A stretch of DNA of 64,000 bases from Loxodes magnus. Its lineage: Eukaryota; Ciliophora; Karyorelictea; Loxodida; Loxodidae. Of this stretch, positions 1-12,961 are shown piece by piece; positions within the stretch are counted from its first letter, which is position 1, and each line of letters opens with the position of its first letter. A model generated the notes under the pieces. The model did no database searches and was not told the origin of the DNA. It saw only the letters and a program-made list of their open reading frames with translations. The translations under genes and the position numbers were made by a program. Location: the NCBI GenBank assembly GCA_946699065.1, contig CAMPDV010000107.1:558001-622000 (forward strand), read 5' to 3'.

Positions 1-28
1 TTTCAAGTAAATTAAAATCAGTTTTAGA

Positions 29-65
29 GAAATAGAATTTTAAGTAAATTAAAATAAGTGTGACT
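29..65 (+). repeat. Reference 37-bp monomer
   Basis: Exact instance of the most common monomer form, with the GTGTGACT tail. Parts in order: GAAATAGAA (1-9), ATTTTAA (9-15), GTAAA (16-20), TTAAAAT (21-27), AAG (28-30) and the tail TGTGACT (31-37). The body varies most at 13-16, giving TTTAAG, TTTGAG, TTTCAAG, TTTACG, TTTAAAT, TTTAATT or TTTAAAG. The tail varies most at 27-37, giving AAGTGTGACT, AAGTTTGACT, CAGTTTGACT, TAGTTTGACT, GTGTCACT, GTTTGATAG, GTATAATAG, GTATGACT, GTGCGACT or GTTTGAGAG. These two sites act as a two-part barcode that allows duplications to be traced by eye. Confidence 0.95.
37..55. other. 7-bp inverted repeat inside each monomer
   Basis: ATTTTAA at 37-43 and TTAAAAT at 49-55 are exact reverse complements, separated by the 5-base spacer GTAAA. 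This dyad is built into the consensus and so recurs roughly once per 37 bases. The TTTAATT body variant keeps both arms, whereas TTTGAG, TTTCAAG and TTTACG each put a mismatch in the left arm. The dyad could be a protein-binding site or a weak cruciform or hairpin. Nothing in the sequence shows which, and such AT-only dyads also arise easily by chance in sequence this AT-rich. Confidence 0.8.
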
Positions 66-1228
66 TAAATAGAATTTTAAGTAAATTAAAATCAGTTTGA
101 GAGAAATAGAATTTTAAGTAAATTAAAATAAGTGTGACTGAAATAGAATTTTAATTAAATTAAAATAAGTTTGACTGAAATAGAATTTTGAGTAAATTAA
201 AATAAGTGTGACTGAAATAGAATTTTAAGTAAATTAAAATCAGTTTTAGAGAAATAGAATTTTAAGTAAATTAAAATAAGTGTGACTGAAATAGAATTTT
301 GAGTAAATTAAAATTAGTTTGACTGAAATAGAATTTTAAGTAAATTAAAATAAGTTTGACTGAAATAGAATTTTGAGTAAATTAAAATAAGTTTGACTGA
401 AATAGAATTTTAAGTAAATTAAAATAAGTTTGACTGAAATAGAATTTTAAGTAAATTAAAATCAGTTTGAGAGAAATAGAATTTTAAGTAAATTAAAATA
501 AGTGTGACTGAAATAGAATTTTAATTAAATTAAAATAAGTGTGACTTAAATAGAATTTTAAGTAAATTAAAATCAGTATGACTGAAATAGAATTTCAAGT
601 AAATTAAAATAAGTGTCACTGAAATAGAATTTTAAGTAAATTTAAAATCTGTTTGACTGAAATAGAATTTTAAGTAAATTAAAATAAGTGTGACTGAAAT
701 AGAATTTTAAGTAAATTAAAATTAGTTTGACTGAAATAGAATTTTAAGTAAATTAAAATAAGTTTGACTGAAATAGAATTTTGAGTAAATTAAAATTAGT
801 TTTACTGAAATAGAATTTCAAGTAAATTAAAATTAGTTTGACTGAAATAGAATTTTAAGTAAATTAAAATAAGTGCGACTGAAATAGAATTTTGAGTAAA
901 TTAAAATTAGTTTGACTGAAATAGAATTTTAAGTAAATTAAAATAAGTGTCACTGAAATAGAATGTTAAGTAAATTAAAATAAGTTCACTGAAATAGAAT
1001 TTTAAGTAAATTAAAATTAGTTTGACTGAAATAGAATTTTAAGTAAATTAAAATAAGTGTCACTGAAATAGAATTTCAAGTAAATTAAAATAAGTTTAAC
1101 TGAAATAGAATTTTGAGTAAATTAAAATAAGTTTGACTGAAATAGAATTTTAAGTTAATTAATATAAGTTTGACTGAAATCTAAATTTGAGTAAATTAAA
1201 ATAAGTTTGACTGAAATAGAATTTTAAG

Positions 1229-1372
1229 TAAATTTAAAATAAGTATAATAGAAATAGAAATTTAAGTAAATTATAATTGGTGTGACTGAAAAAGTATTTT
1301 AATTAAATTAAACTAAATAAGACTGAAATAGAATTTTAAGTAAATTAATATAAGTTCACTGAAATAGAATTT
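1229..1372 (+). repeat. Composite cassette, diverged first copy
   Basis: Four to five monomers in fixed order: AAATTTAAAATAAGTATAAT, then AGAAATTTAAG, a GTGTGACTGAAAAAG monomer, TTTTAATTAAATTAAAC, TAAATAAGAC and AATATAAGTTCACTG. This copy has ATAATTGG in place of the ATAAAATAGG-type sequence of later copies, so it is the most diverged. Confidence 0.75.
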
Positions 1373-3270
1373 TAAGTAAATTAAAATAAGTTTGACTGAA
1401 ATAGAATTTTAAGTAAATTAAAATTAGTTTGACTGAAATAGAATTTCAAGTAAATTAAAATAAGTTTGACTGAAATAGAATTTTAAGTAAATTAAAATAA
1501 GTTTGACTGAAATAGAATTTTGAGTAAATTAAAATCAGTTTGAGAGAAATAGAATTTTAAGTAAATTAAAATAAGTTTGACTGAAATAGAATTTTAAGTA
1601 AATTAAAATAAGTGCGACTGAAATAGAATTTTGAGTAAATTAAAATTAGTTTGACTGAAATAGAATTTTAAGTAAATTTAAAATAAGTGTGACTGAAATA
1701 GAATGTTAAGTAAATTAAAATAAGTTCACTGAAATAGAATTTTGAGTAAATTAAAATTAGTTTGACTGAAATAGAATTTTAAGTAAATTAAAATAAGTGT
1801 CACTGAAATAGAATTTCAAGTAAATTAAAATAAGTTTAACTGAAATAGAATTTTGAGTAAATTAAAATAAGTTTGACTGAAATAGAATTTTAAGTTAATT
1901 AATATAAGTTTGACTGAAATCTAAATTTGAGTAAATTAAAATAAGTGTGACTGAAAGAGAATTTTAAGTAAATTAAATAAGTTTTATAGAAATAGAATTT
2001 TAAGTAAATTAAAATAAGTGTGACTGAAAAAGAATTTTGAGTAAATTAAAATTAGTTTGACTGAAATAGAATTTTAAGTAAATTAAAATAAGTGTCACTG
2101 AAATAGAATTTCAAGAAAATTAAAATAAGTGTGACTTAAATAGAATTTTAAGTAAATTAAAATCAGTATGACTGAAATAGAATTTCAAGTAAATTAAAAT
2201 AAGTTTGACTGAAATAGAATTTTAAGTAAATTAAAATAAGTTTGACTGAAATAGAATTTTGAGTAAATTAAAATCAGTTTGAGAGAAATAGAATTTTAAG
2301 TAAATTAAAATAAGTTTGACTGAAATAGAATTTTAAGTAAATTAAAATAAGTTTGACTGAAATAGAATTTTAATTAAATTAAAATAAGTGTGACTGAAAT
2401 AGAATTTTAAGTAAATTAAAATAAGTGTGACTGAAATAGAATTTTGAGTAAATTAAAATCAGTTTGAGAGAAATAGAATTTTAAGTAAATTAAAATAAGT
2501 TTGACTGAAATAGAATTTTAAGTAAATTAAAATAAGTGTGACTGAAATTGAATTTTAAGTAAATTAAAATAAGTTTGACTGAAATAGAATTTTAAGTAAA
2601 TTAAAATAAGTGCGACTGAAATAGAATTTTGAGTAAATTAAAATTAGTTTGACTGAAATAGAATTTTAAGTAAATTAAAATAAGTGTCACTGAAATAGAA
2701 TTTCAAGTAAATTAAAATCAGTTTGACTGAAATAGAATTTTAAGTAAATTAAAATCAGTATGACTGAAATAGAATTTTGAGTAAATTAAAATCAGTTTGA
2801 CTGAAATAGAATGTTAAGTAAATTAAAATAAGTTTGACTGAAATAGAATTTTAAGTAAATTAAAATAAGTTTGACTGAAATAGAATTTTAAGTAAATTAA
2901 AATAAGTGTGACTGAAAAAGAATTTTAAGTAAATTAAAATAAGTTTAACTGAAATAGAATTTTAAGTAAATTAAAATAAGTTTGACTGAAATAGAATTTT
3001 GAGTAAATTAAAATTAGTTTTACTGAAATAGAATTTCAAGTAAATTAAAATTAGTTTGACTGAAATAGAATTTTAAGTAAATTAAAATTAGTTTGACTGA
3101 AATAGATTTTCAAGTAAATTAAAATCAGTTTGACTGAAATAGAATTTTAAGTAAATTAAAATAAGTGTGACTGAAATAGAATTTTAAGTAAATTAAAATC
3201 AGTTTGAGAGAAATAGAATTTTAAGTAAATTAAAATAAGTGTGACTGAAATAGAATTTTAATTGCATTAA

Positions 3271-6200
3271 AATAAGTGTGACTTAAATAGAATTTTAAGT
3301 AAATTAAAATTAGTTTGACTGAAATAGATTTTCAAGTAAATTAAAATAAGTGTCACTGAAATAGAATTTTAAGTAAATTTAAAATCTGTTTGACTGAAAT
3401 AGAATTTTAAGTAAATTAAAATAAGTGTGACTGAAATAGAATTTTAAGTAAATTAAAATTAGTTTGACTGAAATAGAATTTTAAGTAAATTAAAATAAGT
3501 GTGACTGAAATAGAATTTTGAGTAAATTAAAATTAGTTTTACTCAAATAGAATTTCAAGTAAATTAAAATTAGTTTGACTGAAATAGAATTTTAAGTAAA
3601 TTAAAATAAGTGCGACTGAAATTGAATTTTAAGTAAATTAAAATAAGTTTGATAGAAATAGAATTTTAAGTAAATTAAAATAAGTGTGACTGAAATAGAA
3701 TTTTAAGTAAATTAAAATTAGTTTGACTGAAATAGAATTTTAAATAAATTAAAATAAGTGTGACTGAAATAGAATTTTAAGTAAATTAAAATAAGTGTGA
3801 CTTAAATAGAATTTTGAGTAAATTAAAATTAGTTTTACTGAAATAGAATTTCAAGTAAATTAAAATTAGTTTGACTGAAATAGAATTTTAAGTAAATTAA
3901 AATAAGTGCGACTGAAATAGAATTTTGAGTAAATTAAAATTAGTTTGACTGAAATAGAATTTTAAGTAAATTAAAATAAGTGTCACTGAAATAGAATTTC
4001 AAGTAAATTAAAATCAGTTTGACTGAAATAGAATTTTAAGTAAATTAAAATCAGTATGACTGAAATAGAATTTTAAGTAAATTAAAATAAGTGTGACTGA
4101 AAAAGAATTTTGAGTAAATTAAAATTAGTTAGACTGAAATAGAATTTTAAGTAAATTAAAATAAGTGTCACTGAAATAGAATTTCAAGTAAATTAAAATA
4201 AGTGTGACTTAAATAGAATTTTAAGTAAATTAAAATCAGTATGACTGAAATAGAATTTCAAGTAAATTAAAATAAGTTTGACTGAAATAGAATTTTAAGT
4301 TAATTAATATAAGTTTGACTGAAATCGAAATTTGAGTAAATTAAAATAAGTTTGACTGAAATAGAATTTTAAGTAAATTTAAAATAAGTATAATAGAAAT
4401 AGAAATTTAAGTAAATTAAAATAGGTGTGACTGAAAAAGTATTTTAATTAAATTAAACTAAATAAGACTGAAATAGAATTTTAAGTAAATTAATATAAGT
4501 TCACTGAAATAGAATTTTAAGTAAATTAAAATAAGTTTGACTGAAATAGAATTTTAAGTAAATTAAAATTAGTTTGACTGAAATAGAATTTTAATAAATT
4601 AAAATAAGTTTGACTGAAATAGAATTTTAATAAATTAAAATAAGTTTGACTGAAATAGAATTTTGAGTAAATTAAAATAAGTTTGACTGAAATAGAATTT
4701 TAAGTAAATTAAAATAAGTGTGACTGAAATAGAATTTTAAGTAAATTAAAATAAGTGTGACTGAAATTGAATTTCAAGTAAATTAAAATAAGTGTGACTG
4801 AAATAGAATTTTAAGTAAATTAAAATAAGTGTGACTGAAATTGAATTTTAAGTAAATTAAAATAAGTGTGACTGAAATTGAATTTTAAGTAAATTAAAAT
4901 AAGTTTGACTGAAATAGAATTTTGAGTAAATTAAAATAAGTCAGACTGAAATAGAATTTTAAGTAAATTAAAATCAGTTTTAGAGAAATAGAATTTTAAG
5001 TAAATTAAAATAAGTGTGACTGAAATAGAATTTTAATTAAATTAAAATAAGTTTGACTGAAATAGAATTTTGAGTAAATTAAAATTAGTTTGACTGAAAT
5101 AGAATTTTAATTAAATTAAAATAAGTGTCACTGAAATAGAATTTTAAGTAAATTAAAATAAGTGCGACTGAAATTGAATTTTAAGTAAATTAAAATAAGT
5201 TTGATAGAAATAGAATTTTAAGTAAATTAAAATAAGTGTGACTGAAATAGAATTTTAAGTAAATTAAAATTAGTTTGACTGAAATAGAATTTTAAATAAA
5301 TTAAAATAAGTGTGACTGAAATAGAATTTTAAGTAAATTAAAATAAGTGTGACTTAAATAGAATTTTAAGTAAATTAAAATAAGTGTGACTGAAATAGAA
5401 TTTTGAGTAAATTAAAATAAGTGTGACTGAAATAGAATTTTAAGTAAATAAAAATCAGTTTTAGAGAAATAGAATTTTAAGTAAATTAAAATAAGTGTGA
5501 CTGAAATAGAATTTTAATTAAATTAAAATAAGTGTGACTTAAATAGAATTTTAAGTAAATTAAAATAAGTGTGACTGAAATAGAATTTTAAGTAAATTAA
5601 AATTAGTTTGACTGAAATAGAATTTTAAATAAATTAAAATTAGTTTGACTGAAATAGAATTTTAAGTAAATTAAAATAAGTGTGACTGAAATAGAATTTT
5701 AAGTAAATTAAAATTAGTTTGACTGAAATAGAATTTTAAATAAATTAAAATAAGTGTGACTTAAATAGAATTTTAAGTAAATTAAAATAAGTGTGACTGA
5801 AATAGAATTTTAAGTAAATTAAAATTAGTTTGACTGAAATAGAATTTTAAATAAATTAAAATAAGTGTGACTGAAATAGAATTTTAAGTAAATTAAAATA
5901 AGTGTGACTTAAATAGAATTTTAAGTAAATTAAAATAAGTGTGACTGAAATAGAATTTTGAGTAAATTAAAATAAGTGTGACTGAAATAGAATTTTAAGT
6001 AAATTAAAATAAGTGTGACTGAAATAGAATTTTAAGTAAATTAAAATCAGTATGACTGAAATAGAATTTCAAGTAAATTAAAATAAGTTTGACTGAAATA
6101 GAATTTTAAGTTAATTAATATAAGTTTGACTGAAATCGAAATTTGAGTAAATTAAAATAAGTTTGACTGAAATAGAATTTCAAGTAAATTAAAATAAGTT

Positions 6201-6340
6201 TGACTGAAATAGAATTTTAAGTAAATTAAAATAAGTTTGACTGAAATAGAATTTTAAGTAAATTAAAATAAGTTTGACTGAAATAGAATTTTAAGTAAAT
6301 TAAAATAAGTGTGACTGAAATAGAATTTCCAGTAAATTAA
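3271..6340 (+). repeat. 3,070-bp higher-order repeat, copy 1
   Basis: An 83-monomer unit (83 x 37 = 3,071). Markers found here and again 3,070 or 3,071 bases later are AAAATCTGTT (3,381/6,451), ACTCAAATAG (3,541/6,611), GTGCGACTGAAATTG (3,611/6,681), AAGTTAATTAATAT (4,301/7,371 at TAATTAATAT), GTATTTTAATTAAATTAAAC (4,439/7,509), TCAGACTGAA (4,941/8,011) and AAATAAAAATCAG (AAAATCAGTT at 5,451/8,522). Upstream of about 3,270 the match to copy 2 breaks down. About 4,000-4,230 differs from copy 2 by whole-monomer substitution while keeping register, which suggests gene conversion after the duplication. Confidence 0.9.
4375..4506 (+). repeat. Composite cassette in HOR copy 1
   Basis: Same ordered set of unusual monomers (GTATAATAG, GAAATTTAAG, AATAGGTGTGACTGAAAAAG, the TTTTAATTAAATTAAAC form, AATATAAGTTCACTG). 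It repeats 3,070 bases downstream. Confidence 0.85.
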
Positions 6341-9300
6341 AATAAGTGTGACTTAAATAGAATTTTAAGTAAATTAAAATTAGTTTGACTGAAATAGATT
6401 TTCAAGTAAATTAAAATAAGTGTCACTGAAATAGAATTTTAAGTAAATTTAAAATCTGTTTGACTGAAATAGAATTTTAAGTAAATTAAAATAAGTGTGA
6501 CTGAAATAGAATTTTAAGTAAATTAAAATTAGTTTGACTGAAATAGAATTTTAAGTAAATTAAAATAAGTTTGACTGAAATAGAATTTTGAGTAAATTAA
6601 AATTAGTTTTACTCAAATAGAATTTCAAGTAAATTAAAATTAGTTTGACTGAAATAGAATTTTAAGTAAATTAAAATAAGTGCGACTGAAATTGAATTTT
6701 AAGTAAATTAAAATAAGTTTGATAGAAATAGAATTTTAAGTAAATTAAAATAAGTGTGACTGAAATAGAATTTTAAGTAAATTAAAATTAGTTTGACTGA
6801 AATAGAATTTTAAATAAATTAAAATAAGTGTGACTGAAATAGAATTTTAAGTAAATTAAAATAAGTGTGACTTAAATAGAATTTTGAGTAAATTAAAATT
6901 AGTTTTACTGAAATAGAATTTCAAGTAAATTAAAATTAGTTTGACTGAAATAGAATTTTAAGTAAATTAAAATAAGTGCGACTGAAATAGAATTTTGAGT
7001 AAATTAAAATTAGTTTGACTGAAATAGAATTTTAAGTAAATTAAAATAAGTGTCACTGAAATAGAATTTTAAGTAAATTAAAATAAGTGCGACTGAAATT
7101 GAATTTTAAGTAAATTAAAATAAGTTTGATAGAAATAGAATTTTAAGTAAATTAAAATAAGTGTGACTGAAATAGAATTTTAAGTAAATTAAAATTAGTT
7201 TGACTGAAATAGAATTTTAAATAAATTAAAATAAGTGTGACTGAAATAGAATTTTAAGTAAATTAAAATAAGTGTGACTTAAATAGAATTTTGAGTAAAT
7301 TAAAATCAGTATGACTGAAATAGAATTTCAAGTAAATTAAAATAAGTTTGACTGAAATAGAATTTTAAGTTAATTAATATAAGTTTGACTGAAATCGAAA
7401 TTTGAGTAAATTAAAATAAGTTTGACTGAAATAGAATTTTAAGTAAATTTAAAATAAGTATAATAGAAATAGAAATTTAAGTAAATTAAAATAGGTGTGA
7501 CTGAAAAAGTATTTTAATTAAATTAAACTAAATAAGACTGAAATAGAATTTTAAGTAAATTAATATAAGTTCACTGAAATAGAATTTTAAGTAAATTAAA
7601 ATAAGTTTGACTGAAATAGAATTTTAAGTAAATTAAAATTAGTTTGACTGAAATAGAATTTTAATAAATTAAAATAAGTTTGACTGAAATAGAATTTTAA
7701 TAAATTAAAATAAGTTTGACTGAAATAGAATTTTGAGTAAATTAAAATAAGTTTGACTGAAATAGAATTTTAAGTAAATTAAAATAAGTGTGACTGAAAT
7801 AGAATTTTAAGTAAATTAAAATAAGTGTGACTGAAATTGAATTTCAAGTAAATTAAAATAAGTGTGACTGAAATAGAATTTTAAGTAAATTAAAATAAGT
7901 GTGACTGAAATTGAATTTTAAGTAAATTAAAATAAGTGTGACTGAAATTGAATTTTAAGTAAATTAAAATAAGTTTGACTGAAATAGAATTTTGAGTAAA
8001 TTAAAATAAGTCAGACTGAAATAGAATTTTAAGTAAATTAAAATCAGTTTTAGAGAAATAGAATTTTAAGTAAATTAAAATAAGTGTGACTGAAATAGAA
8101 TTTTAATTAAATTAAAATAAGTTTGACTGAAATAGAATTTTGAGTAAATTAAAATTAGTTTGACTGAAATAGAATTTTAATTAAATTAAAATAAGTGTGA
8201 CTGAAATAGAATTTTAAGTAAATTTAAAATAAGTGTGACTGAAATTGAATTTTAAGTAAATTAAAATAAGTTTGATAGAAATAGAATTTTAAGTAAATTA
8301 AAATAAGTGTGACTGAAATAGAATTTTAAGTAAATTAAAATTAGTTTGACTGAAATAGAATTTTAAATAAATTAAAATAAGTGTGACTGAAATAGAATTT
8401 TAAGTAAATTAAAATAAGTGTGACTTAAATAGAATTTTAAGTAAATTAAAATAAGTGTGACTGAAATAGAATTTTGAGTAAATTAAAATAAGTGTGACTG
8501 AAATAGAATTTTAAGTAAATAAAAATCAGTTTTAGAGAAATAGAATTTTAAGTAAATTAAAATAAGTGTGACTGAAATAGAATTTTAATTAAATTAAAAT
8601 AAGTGTGACTTAAATAGAATTTTAAGTAAATTAAAATAAGTGTGACTGAAATAGAATTTTAAGTAAATTAAAATTAGTTTGACTGAAATAGAATTTTAAA
8701 TAAATTAAAATAAGTGTGACTGAAATAGAATTTTAAGTAAATTAAAATAAGTGTGACTGAAATAGAATTTTAAGTAAATTAAAATTAGTTTGACTGAAAT
8801 AGAATTTTAAATAAATTAAAATAAGTGTGACTTAAATAGAATTTTAAGTAAATTAAAATAAGTGTGACTGAAATAGAATTTTAAGTAAATTAAAATTAGT
8901 TTGACTGAAATAGAATTTTAAATAAATTAAAATAAGTGTGACTGAAATAGAATTTTAAGTAAATTAAAATAAGTGTGACTTAAATAGAATTTTAAGTAAA
9001 TTAAAATAAGTGTGACTGAAATAGAATTTTGAGTAAATTAAAATAAGTGTGACTGAAATAGAATTTTAAGTAAATTAAAATAAGTGTGACTGAAATAGAA
9101 TTTTAAGTAAATTAAAATCAGTATGACTGAAATAGAATTTCAAGTAAATTAAAATAAGTTTGACTGAAATAGAATTTTAAGTTAATTAATATAAGTTTGA
9201 CTGAAATCGAAATTTGAGTAAATTAAAATAAGTTTGACTGAAATAGAATTTCAAGTAAATTAAAATAAGTTTGACTGAAATAGAATTTTAAGTAAATTAA

Positions 9301-9411
9301 AATAAGTTTGACTGAAATAGAATTTTAAGTAAATTAAAATAAGTTTGACTGAAATAGAATTTTAAGTAAATTAAAATAAGTGTGACTGAAATAGAATTTC
9401 CAGTAAATTAA
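6341..9411 (+). repeat. 3,070-bp higher-order repeat, copy 2
   Basis: Tandem neighbour of copy 1, aligned at an offset of 3,070 up to about 8,220 and 3,071 afterwards, because copy 2 carries an extra T in an AAATTTAAAAT monomer there. The GAATTTCCAG monomer near 6,325 returns at 9,396 and 12,946, just before each unit boundary. About 7,050-7,290 holds a block headed by GTGCGACTGAAATTG that copies 6,681 onward and replaces the corresponding copy-1 monomers. Confidence 0.9.
7445..7576 (+). repeat. Composite cassette in HOR copy 2
   Basis: Reads the same as the 4,375 copy throughout as far as I can see. GTATTTTAAT is at 7,509. Confidence 0.85.
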
Positions 9412-12400
9412 AATAAGTGTGACTTAAATAGAATTTTAAGTAAATTAAAATTAGTTTGACTGAAATAGATTTTCAAGTAAATTAAAATAAGTGTCACTGA
9501 AATAGAATTTTAAGTAAATTTAAAATCTGTTTGACTGAAATAGAATTTTAAGTAAATTAAAATAAGTGTGACTGAAATAGAATTTTAAGTAAATTAAAAT
9601 TAGTTTGACTGAAATAGAATTTTAAGTAAATTAAAATAAGTTTGACTGAAATAGAATTTTGAGTAAATTAAAATTAGTTTTACTGAAATAGAATTTCAAG
9701 TAAATTAAAATTAGTTTGACTGAAATAGAATTTTAAGTAAATTAAAATAAGTCAGACTGAAATAGAATTTTAAGTAAATTAATATAAGTTCACTGAAATA
9801 GAATTTTAAGTAAATTAAAATAAGTTTGACTGAAATAGAATTTTAAGTAAATTAAAATTAGTTTGACTGAAATAGAATTTTAATAAATTAAAATAAGTTT
9901 GACTGAAATAGAATTTTAATAAATTAAAATAAGTTTGACTGAAATAGAATTTTGAGTAAATTAAAATAAGTATGATAGAAATAGAATTTTAAGTAAATTA
10001 AAATAAGTGTGACTGAAATAGTTGTTTAAGTAAATTAAAATAAGTGTGACTGAAATAGAATTTAAAGTAAATTAAAATAAGTGTGACTGAAATAGAATTT
10101 TAAGTAAATTAAAATAAGTGTGACTGAAATAGAATTTTAAGTAAATTAAAATTAGTTTGACTGAAATAGAATTTTAATAAATTAAAATAAGTTTGACTGA
10201 AATAGAATTTTAATAAATTAAAATAAGTTTGACTGAAATAGAATTTTGAGTAAATTAAAATAAGTATGATAGAAATAGAATTTCAAGTAAATTAAAATAA
10301 GTTTAACTGAAATAGAATTTTGAGTAAATTAAAATAAGTTTGACTGAAATAGAATTTTAAGTTAATTAATATAAGTTTGACTGAAATTGAATTTCAAGTA
10401 AATTAAAATAAGTGTGACTGAAATAGAATTTTGAGTAAATTAAAATAAGTATGATAGAAATAGAATTTTAAGTAAATTAAAATAAGTGTGACTGAAATTG
10501 AATTTTAAGTAAATTAAAATAAGTGTGACTGAAATTGAATTTTAAGTAAATTAAAATAAGTTTGACTGAAATAGAATTTTGAGTAAATTAAAATAAGTCA
10601 GACTGAAATAGAATTTTAAGTAAATTAAAATCAGTTTTAGAGAAATAGAATTTTAAGTAAATTAAAATAAGTGTGACTGAAATAGAATTTTAATTAAATT
10701 AAAATAAGTTTGACTGAAATAGAATTTTGAGTAAATTAAAATTAGTTTGACTGAAATAGAATTTTAATTAAATTAAAATAAGTGTGACTGAAATAGAATT
10801 TTAAGTAAATTTAAAATAAGTGTGACTGAAATTGAATTTTAAGTAAATTAAAATAAGTTTGATAGAAATAGAATTTTAAGTAAATTAAAATAAGTGTGAC
10901 TGAAATAGAATTTTAAGTAAATTAAAATTAGTTTGACTGAAATAGAATTTTAAGTAAATTAAAATAAGTGTGACTGAAATAGAATTTTGAGTAAATTAAA
11001 ATAAGTGTGACTGAAATAGAATTTTGAGTAAATTAAAATAAGTGTGACTGAAATAGAATTTTAAGTAAATTTAAAATAAGTGTGACTGAAATTGAATTTT
11101 AAGTAAATTAAAATAAGTTTGATAGAAATAGAATTTTAAATAAATTAAAATAAGTGTGACTGAAATAGAATTTTAAGTAAATTAAAATAAGTGTGACTTA
11201 AATAGAATTTTAAGTAAATTAAAATAAGTGTGACTGAAATAGAATTTTGAGTAAATTAAAATAAGTGTGACTGAAATAGAATTTTAAGTAAATAAAAATC
11301 AGTTTTAGAGAAATAGAATTTTAAGTAAATTAAAATAAGTGTGACTGAAATAGAATTTTAATTAAATTAAAATAAGTGTGACTTAAATAGAATTTTAAGT
11401 AAATTAAAATAAGTGTGACTGAAATAGAATTTTAAGTAAATTAAAATTAGTTTGACTGAAATAGAATTTTAAGTAAATTAAAATAAGTGTGACTGAAATA
11501 GAATTTTGAGTAAATTAAAATAAGTGTGACTGAAATAGAATTTTGAGTAAATTAAAATAAGTTTGACTGAAATAGAATTTTGAGTAAATTAAAATAAGTT
11601 TGACTGAAATTGAATTTTAAGTAAATTAAAATAAGTTTGATAGAAATAGAATTTTAAATAAATTAAAATAAGTGTGACTGAAATAGAATTTTAAGTAAAT
11701 TAAAATAAGTGTGACTTAAATAGAATTTTAAGTAAATTAAAATAAGTGTGACTGAAATAGAATTTTGAGTAAATTAAAATAAGTGTGACTGAAATAGAAT
11801 TTTAAGTAAATAAAAATCAGTTTTAGAGAAATAGAATTTTAAGTAAATTAAAATAAGTGTGACTGAAATAGAATTTTAATTAAATTAAAATAAGTGTGAC
11901 TTAAATAGAATTTTAAGTAAATTAAAATAAGTGTGACTGAAATAGAATTTTAAGTAAATTAAAATTAGTTTTAGAGAAATAGAATTTTAAGTAAATTAAA
12001 ATAAGTGTGACTGAAATAGAATTTTAATTAAATTAAAATAAGTTTGACTGAAATAGAATTTTGAGTAAATTAAAATTAGTTTGACTGAAATAGAATTTTA
12101 AGTAAATTAAAATTAGTTTGACTGAAATAGAATTTTAAATAAATTAAAATCAGTTTGACTGAAATAGAATTTTAAGTAAATTAAAATTAGTTTGACTTAA
12201 ATAGAATTTTAAGTAAATTAAAATAAGTGTGACTGAAATAGAATTTTGAGTAAATTAAAATAAGTGTGACTGAAATAGAATTTTAAGTAAATAAAAATCA
12301 GTTTTAGAGAAATAGAATTTTAAGTAAATTAAAATAAGTGTGACTGAAATAGAATTTTAAGTAAATTAAAATTAGTTTGACTGAAATAGAATTTTAAGTA

Positions 12401-12961
12401 AATTAAAATAAGTGTGACTGAAATAGAATTTTAAGTAAATTAAAATTAGTTTGACTGAAATAGAATTTTAAATAAATTAAAATAAGTGTGACTGAAATAG
12501 AATTTTAAGTAAATTAAAATAAGTGTGACTTAAATAGAATTTTAAGTAAATTAAAATAAGTGTGACTGAAATAGAATTTTGAGTAAATTAAAATAAGTGT
12601 GACTGAAATAGAATTTTAAGTAAATTAAAATAAGTGTGACTGAAATAGAATTTTAAGTAAATTAAAATCAGTATGACTGAAATAGAATTTCAAGTAAATT
12701 AAAATAAGTTTGACTGAAATAGAATTTTAAGTTAATTAATATAAGTTTGACTGAAATCGAAATTTGAGTAAATTAAAATAAGTTTGACTGAAATAGAATT
12801 TCAAGTAAATTAAAATAAGTTTGACTGAAATAGAATTTTAAGTAAATTAAAATAAGTGTGACTGAAATAGAATTTTAAGTAAATTAAAATAAGTTTGACT
12901 GAAATAGAATTTTAAGTAAATTAAAATAAGTGTGACTGAAATAGAATTTCCAGTAAATTAA
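9412..12961 (+). repeat. Rearranged third copy of the 3-kb HOR
   Basis: The first 320 bases (9,412-9,735) and the last about 360 (12,600-12,961) match copy 2, but the boundary spacing is 3,550, that is 3,071 plus 479 (13 monomers). The middle is reshuffled. The TCAGACTGAA marker lies at 10,598, and the AAATAAAAATCAG marker, single in copies 1 and 2, occurs three times (AAAATCAG at 11,296, 11,813 and 12,294; spacings 517 and 481, that is 14 and 13 monomers). Around 9,880-10,260, 36-bp TTTTAATAAATT monomers occur in pairs. Confidence 0.8.

Larger units (their letters stand above)
1..3270 (+). repeat. Left segment: mixed monomers with a 740-bp internal duplication
   Basis: No gene is present. 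Monomers alternate mainly between AAGTGTGACT, AAGTTTGACT, TAGTTTGACT and CAGTTTGAGAG tails with TTTAAG, TTTGAG and TTTCAAG bodies. Positions about 870-1,200 recur at about 1,610-1,940. The rare ATCTAAATTTGAG form at 1181 and 1921 is exactly 740 bases (20 monomers) apart, as is GAATGTTAAG at 961 and 1701. The AAAATCTGTT monomer at 644 is the first of a series that later marks the 3-kb HOR (3,381, 6,451, 9,522, 13,072). The 644 to 3,381 spacing is 2,737, close to 74 monomers. Confidence 0.85.
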
